A stretch of 64,000 nt of DNA, taken from the NCBI RefSeq assembly GCF_014646095.1, contig NZ_BMMU01000002.1, forward strand, positions 310,001 to 374,000, given 5' to 3'. Shown here piece by piece: positions 60,073-64,000 of the stretch. The DNA is from Streptomyces lacrimifluminis. Its GTDB lineage: Bacteria; Actinomycetota; Actinomycetes; Streptomycetales; Streptomycetaceae. The notes beneath the pieces were generated by a model. The model worked only from the letters and a program-made list of their open reading frames with translations, ran no database searches and was not told where the DNA came from. Every line of letters begins with the position of its first letter. The stretch's first letter is position 1. A program made the position numbers and the translations under genes.

Positions 60073-61053
60073 TCAGCCGACGGCGACGCCCTTCGAGCGG
60101 AGGAACGCGACCGGGTCCAGGTCGGAGCCGTAGTCAGGGGTGGTGCGGATCTCGAAGTGCAGGTGCGGTCCGGTCACGTTGCCGGTGGCACCGGAGAGCC
60201 CGATCTGCTGACCCGCCGTCACACTCTGGCCTGCCGAGACGGAGAGCTGGGAGAGGTGGGCGTACTGGGCGTAGTAGCCGTCGGCGAGCTGGACGACGAC
60301 CTGGTTGCCGTACGCACCGCCCCAGCCTGCGGAGACGACGGTGCCGGCACCGACGGCCTTGAGGGAGGTGCCGGTCGGGACGACGAAGTCGACGCCCGTG
60401 TGGTAACCGCTGGACCACATGCTGCCCGCCACGCGGTAGGCGGTGCCGACGGTGGCGCCGGCCACGGGGAGGGTGAAGCCACTGGAGGTGCCGGTGTCGG
60501 CGGCCTCGGTCGTCGAGGTCTCGGCCGTCGCGCTCTCGGCGGCCGGCCTGGAACTCTCCGTCTGCGTGGACTTCGAGGAGGACGAGGAGTTTTCGGAGGA
60601 CGAGGAAGGCGAGGAAGGCGAGGAGGTCGACGCGGCCTTCTTGCCGATCGTCAGCTTCAGACCGGGGTGGATCAGGCCCGGGTCGGCGCCGATGGCGGTG
60701 CGGTTGTCCGAGTAGAGCTTCTGCCAGCCACCGCTGACGCTCTGCTCCTGGGCGATCTTCGAGAGATAGTCGCCGGCCTGGACCGCGTAGGTCCTGACGC
60801 TCGCCTTCTTGGCGGCGGAGGGCGCGGACGCTGCGGCCTTTGCCTCTTTCGCGGAAACGGAATCAGCCGTTACGGACTTGGCCGACTCCGAAAGCGACGA
60901 CACCGACTGGGTCGCGGACTCCGCCGTGGCCGCATGGGCGCCGGTGGCTCCCAGCAACGGCAGGGCGAGAGCCGCTCCACCGGTTCCGGCCACGGCTATC
61001 GAGCGGGTGAATCGCTGGGACTTGGGACGGCGGTGCTTACCCTTCGCGGGCAT
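60073..61053 (-). CDS. Secreted LysM-M23 peptidoglycan endopeptidase
   Basis: A 326-residue cell-wall hydrolase. A signal peptide ends near AHAAT (residue 42). LysM follows (about 88-137: TYAVQAGDYLSKIAQEQ then LIHPGLKLTIG), then a Ser/Glu-rich linker (about 138-190), and the M23 lysostaphin-like domain with zinc ligands in GYHTGVDFVVPTGT (HxxxD) and GPHLHFEIR (HxH). It should cleave peptide cross-links during growth or spore germination. GAGAAGGA precedes ATG 61053. Its leader matches a ydaO-type c-di-AMP riboswitch, as for other Streptomyces wall-lytic genes. Confidence 0.93.
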   Translation of the reverse strand: MPAKGKHRRPKSQRFTRSIAVAGTGGAALALPLLGATGAHAATAESATQSVSSLSESAKSVTADSVSAKEAKAAASAPSAAKKASVRTYAVQAGDYLSKIAQEQSVSGGWQKLYSDNRTAIGADPGLIHPGLKLTIGKKAASTSSPSSPSSSSENSSSSSKSTQTESSRPAAESATAETSTTEAADTGTSSGFTLPVAGATVGTAYRVAGSMWSSGYHTGVDFVVPTGTSLKAVGAGTVVSAGWGGAYGNQVVVQLADGYYAQYAHLSQLSVSAGQSVTAGQQIGLSGATGNVTGPHLHFEIRTTPDYGSDLDPVAFLRSKGVAVG

Positions 61054-61084
61054 GACGAATTCCTTCTCCGGCGCCTGCGAGGTG

Positions 61085-61250
61085 AGCTGTCGGGTGCGGA
61101 CTGGAGATGTCCGGCCACGCCTGAACGTGACTTAACCCCAAGCCTGTTCCAGAGACCGGAACAGGCGTTCTACCTGTGGGTCCCCCACTCCTGCCGTTCT
61201 CGGGTGTTCGATGCGGGCTCCGGGCGGCGGCAGGATTGGGCGTCCGTCCG
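61085..61250 (-). ncRNA. Probable ydaO/yuaA (cyclic di-AMP) riboswitch
   Basis: On the minus strand the leader contains CCAATCCTGCCGCCGCCCGG, then ACGGCAGGA (pairing with TCCTGCCG), GGGGGACCCACAGGT, a 9-bp hairpin GCCTGTTCC/GGAACAGGC, TTGGGGTTAAGTC and later GTGGCCGGACATC. The G-run-ACCCA and TTGGGGTNAA blocks in this order are hallmarks of actinobacterial ydaO RNAs, which typically precede rpf and NlpC/P60/M23 genes and switch transcription off at high c-di-AMP. Boundaries are approximate. Confidence 0.75.
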
Positions 61251-61519
61251 GATTGGTGGCGAACGTAAGCGACCAGGACGCACCGGAACAAGCCTCAGGT
61301 TCCCTGTGTACGGATTTCCTGTGATCCTCCCCGGAATTCCCGGTCACTGTCCGTGAATTCGAGCTCCCTCAGAACCGGGAACTCCCTGAGAACACACCGA
61401 AATTACGTGAACATGACGGCGACTCACGGTCACGGATATGACGCTGCTCACGCCTCCGACGCACAGCAATCCTCATTTCCCAGCGAGTTGGAATGAAGGT
61501 GCCATAACGGACAGAAGCA
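61251..61519. other. Promoter region of the M23 leader and end of the alpha-galactosidase gene
   Basis: No gene. It should contain the promoter for the riboswitch transcript. No clear terminator for the alpha-galactosidase gene was found. Confidence 0.4.
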
Positions 61520-63616
61520 TCAGAGGTGGCGCAGCCGGAAAACTGCCGCATCGAGGTCGCCCTTCAGCCCGGTCCGCAGGCCGCGATGCGAGAGCACGGC
61601 ACCTCGATGGATTTCACCCGTTTCACGGCATTCATACGTCGCCGTCGGGTCAAGTCCGCGCAACCGCAGAGCCGGCACCGGTTCGCCATGGTGCTGCGCC
61701 TGGAGCCAGGCGAGGACGACGGTCTCGTCCCCGAGCACGTACTGCACCGCGCTAAGTCCGCCGGTCGGCCGCCGCAGCCGGTAGAGGTCGCCGCGCTGCA
61801 CGACGGGCCGGATCTCCTTGTAGAGCCCCACCCACTCCCCGGCCTCGGCCAGCTCCTCCTCCGCCCACTTCGTGAGGTCACCGCCGACGCCGAGCACCCC
61901 GGCCATCGCACTCACAAAACGGAACCGCAACGAGCTGACCCGGTCGTTGAGCTGGGTGTTCGGGCTGTCCGTGACCCAGGCGGCCATGACCCGCGCCGGA
62001 TGGATCTGACTGAAGCCCTCCTGGATGGCCAGGCGGTCCAGCGGGTCGGTGTTGTCGGAGGTCCACACCTGGTCCGTACGGGCGAGGACCCCGAGGTCGA
62101 TCCGGCCGCCGCCGCCCGAGCAGGACTCGAAGGCGACGGCCGGGTGGGCCGCCCGCAACCGGTCCAGCAGGGCGTACAGCCCGTGCACGTGGTCGACCCA
62201 CAGACGCTGCGGGTAGTCCTCACCGGGCCAGCCCGCGTCGGTGAAGCAGCGGTTGAAGTCCCACTTCACGTAGTCGATCGGGGCGCTGGAGAGCATCCCG
62301 TCGAGCTGCTCCCAGAGGTACTCGCGGACATCCTCGCGCGCGAGGTTCAGTACGAGCTGATTGCGGAACTCCGTCCGCTTCCGTCCCGGCTGGAACTGCA
62401 CCCAGTCGGGGTGCGCGCGGTACAGGTCACTGTCGGGGTTGACCATCTCGGGCTCCACCCAGATACCGAACCGCATCCCCAGGGAGTGCACGTACTCGGC
62501 GAGCGGCCCCAGGCCCGCCGGGAAGCGGTCCGGGTTGGGCGTCCAGTCGCCGAGGCCGGCCCGGTCGCTGGTGCGGGCCCCGAACCAGCCGTCGTCCACG
62601 ACGAACAGTTCGACACCGATCGCGGCGGCCCGCCGGGCCAGCGTCCCCTGCTGCTCCTCGGAGATGTCGAACTCCGTGGCTTCCCACGAGTTGTAGAGCA
62701 CGGGCCGGTCCCGGTCCGCGTCCGGGACGACGAACGCGCGCTGGTACGCGTGCCATGCCCGGCTCGCCCCGCCGTGTCCGCCATCGGTCCACAGCCCCGC
62801 GAAGACGGGCGTGGTGAAGGACTCGCCCGCCGCCAGGCGCAACAGGCCCGAGTCGTCGTATCCGGCGCCGCCGGTGATCTGCACGCGCGCGTCGGGCAGT
62901 TGGGCGACGGCGATCCGCCAGGACCCGGACCAGCCGAGCGCACAGGCATACACCTCACCGTGCTCCTCGGTCGCGTCGGTGTCGAGCGCCACCCAGGGCA
63001 GGTGCTGGTGCCCGGTGTGACCGCGCCGGCTGCCGATGACCTTCTCACCGTAGGTGAGGTCCGCTTTCACGAGCCGGGACTCGGCGGCCCAGCGGCCATG
63101 CAACTGGGAGAGGCGCCAGCCGTCGCGCACGGGGAGCGTCCAGGTGGCGGAGTCCGCGCGAAGCAGCTCCAGCGGGCCGGTTCCGGCGGGCCCGTCATGG
63201 GCGAGGGTCACCCAGCGCTCCACGACGTCGTGGCGCATCCGGTAGTGCAGCGTGATCGACAGCCCTCCGTCACGGAACCGCAGCCGCAGTTCGTCCCCCT
63301 CGTCGCCGCGCCCGGTCTCGTACGCCTCGTAGCGCCACTCGGTGCCCCGGCGCTCGTCGGTCCGCACGGACAGCGCGGGCCGGACGAAGCGGGGGCCGCC
63401 CTCGACCGGGTACTCCTCGTGGCCGTCGAGCGGGGCCTCGAAGGGCCAGTACTCCGGCAGGGGACGAACGGCGAGCGCCTCCGCGTCGGCGAGGGCGATC
63501 CGCGGACCCCAGTGCAGGTGCAGCAGTTCGTCGTCCTCGGTGAGGTGGACGGCGTAACTGCTGCTGGGCCCCGAGAGAAGCCACGTACGACCGGTTCCGG
63601 CAATTTCCAGCATCAT
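61520..63616 (-). CDS. Alpha-galactosidase, GH36
   Basis: Retaining hydrolysis of terminal alpha-galactosides (melibiose, raffinose-type sugars). 698 residues, the usual bacterial GH36 size. N-terminal beta-sandwich to about 290; TIM barrel from VLYNSWEATEFDI, with FVVDDGWFGAR and GIWVEPEMVNPDSDL; nucleophile Asp in YVKWDFNR and acid/base Asp in SDNTDPLDR; CSGGGGRIDLG between them; C-terminal beta domain. No signal peptide, so it acts on imported sugar. ATG 63616 with GGGGAC upstream; ATG 63613 and an upstream in-frame start are alternatives. Confidence 0.94.
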   Translation of the reverse strand: MMLEIAGTGRTWLLSGPSSSYAVHLTEDDELLHLHWGPRIALADAEALAVRPLPEYWPFEAPLDGHEEYPVEGGPRFVRPALSVRTDERRGTEWRYEAYETGRGDEGDELRLRFRDGGLSITLHYRMRHDVVERWVTLAHDGPAGTGPLELLRADSATWTLPVRDGWRLSQLHGRWAAESRLVKADLTYGEKVIGSRRGHTGHQHLPWVALDTDATEEHGEVYACALGWSGSWRIAVAQLPDARVQITGGAGYDDSGLLRLAAGESFTTPVFAGLWTDGGHGGASRAWHAYQRAFVVPDADRDRPVLYNSWEATEFDISEEQQGTLARRAAAIGVELFVVDDGWFGARTSDRAGLGDWTPNPDRFPAGLGPLAEYVHSLGMRFGIWVEPEMVNPDSDLYRAHPDWVQFQPGRKRTEFRNQLVLNLAREDVREYLWEQLDGMLSSAPIDYVKWDFNRCFTDAGWPGEDYPQRLWVDHVHGLYALLDRLRAAHPAVAFESCSGGGGRIDLGVLARTDQVWTSDNTDPLDRLAIQEGFSQIHPARVMAAWVTDSPNTQLNDRVSSLRFRFVSAMAGVLGVGGDLTKWAEEELAEAGEWVGLYKEIRPVVQRGDLYRLRRPTGGLSAVQYVLGDETVVLAWLQAQHHGEPVPALRLRGLDPTATYECRETGEIHRGAVLSHRGLRTGLKGDLDAAVFRLRHL

Positions 63617-63783
63617 GTCCCCACAGATTCGAACAGGCACGCTCAAGCATCAACATCATCAGCGCCACGGCCCCGGACGGCAACGCCTGTGGAAAACTCA
63701 TTGGCCTGCTCACCCATGTCGTATCGTCGAAGCGCGCCCGTCGACGAGCAGCGTCCGCGGGGCGGTGTGGGAGGGGAGCCCCC

Positions 63784-64000
63784 GTGACGCAGCAGGTCCC
63801 GTCGACCGAGCCCGAACTGGGCGGGGTACGAAACTTCCGTGACGTGGGCGGACTGCCGACGGTGGACGGCCGACGCGTGGCGCACGGGCGACTGTTCCGC
63901 AGCGGTCATCTCGCTCACGCGACCGACGAGGACGCGGCGTTTCTGGGCTCCCTCGGGCTGCACACGATCTTCGACTTCCGCAACGCGGCGGACATCGGGC
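63784..64000 (+). CDS. Tyrosine-protein phosphatase (Y_phosphatase3 type), N-terminal part
   Basis: Starts at GTG 63784 (GGAGGGGAG 7 nt upstream) and runs off the right edge. The 72 visible residues include GGVRNFRDVGGLPTVDGRRV, GRLFRSGHLAHATDED and TIFDFRNAADIG, the N-terminal signature of the bacterial tyrosine/serine phosphatase family (NFRDVGG and FRSG). The CxxxxxR catalytic loop would lie beyond the window. Divergent from the alpha-galactosidase gene. Confidence 0.88.
   Translation, partial: MTQQVPSTEPELGGVRNFRDVGGLPTVDGRRVAHGRLFRSGHLAHATDEDAAFLGSLGLHTIFDFRNAADIG

Overview
The window is high-GC actinobacterial DNA with Streptomyces hallmarks: GTG and TTG starts, ATGA-coupled operons, a conservon, a WhiB relic, LamG/GH43 secreted glycosidases, perfect-stem terminators without U-tracts, and DmdR/IdeR-type iron boxes. 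Identification at genus level is inference from gene content; no ribosomal RNA is present.

Region 1 (1-14.1 kb) is a hydroxamate siderophore locus. It holds the 5' part of a nonribosomal peptide synthetase (minus strand, running off the left edge), a FecCD permease pair with its ATPase, a GNAT acetyltransferase, an N-formyltransferase and an L-ornithine N5-monooxygenase, a two-gene ABC exporter and a substrate-binding lipoprotein. Four iron boxes sit at every promoter region. The parts list resembles coelichelin (cch), but the first NRPS module carries an N-methyltransferase inserted in its adenylation domain and a truncated, HHxxxDG-less condensation remnant. This fits the N-methylated scabichelin/turgichelin class better than coelichelin itself.

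Region 2 (14.1-21.2 kb) is an arabinan/xylan-type pair: a divergent GH43-ricin B protein and a 1738-residue LamG-GH43-LamG-GH43 protein share an intergenic region with a repeated operator-like motif.

Region 3 (22.16-26.06 kb) looks like a decayed integrative element at a tRNA-Pro(GGG) gene. A 43-bp copy of the tRNA 3' half lies 3.9 kb from the intact gene, and each copy is followed by its own hairpin. Inside are a kinase fragment, a MerR regulator, an oxidoreductase carrying the same MerR operator, and a peptidase-inhibitor gene broken by a TAG stop.

Region 4 (26-43 kb) holds small conserved genes, a frameshifted whiB-like gene, Dps, a two-component system flanking an ABC transporter, a Nudix-like protein with a degenerate box, pyruvate carboxylase, an ABC exporter, a cytoplasmic GH43-like protein and a second identical tRNA-Pro.

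Region 5 (43-64 kb) holds a split transketolase, LysR-kbl-tdh (threonine to glycine), a DUF2264 (GH154-like) protein, a complete conservon (kinase-like, roadblock, DUF742, GTPase) plus a GAF protein, a metallo-beta-lactamase-fold hydrolase, a leaderless-looking amino-acid dehydrogenase with a TetR gene, a GDSL hydrolase, a LysM-M23 peptidase behind a probable c-di-AMP riboswitch, a GH36 alpha-galactosidase, and the start of a tyrosine phosphatase.
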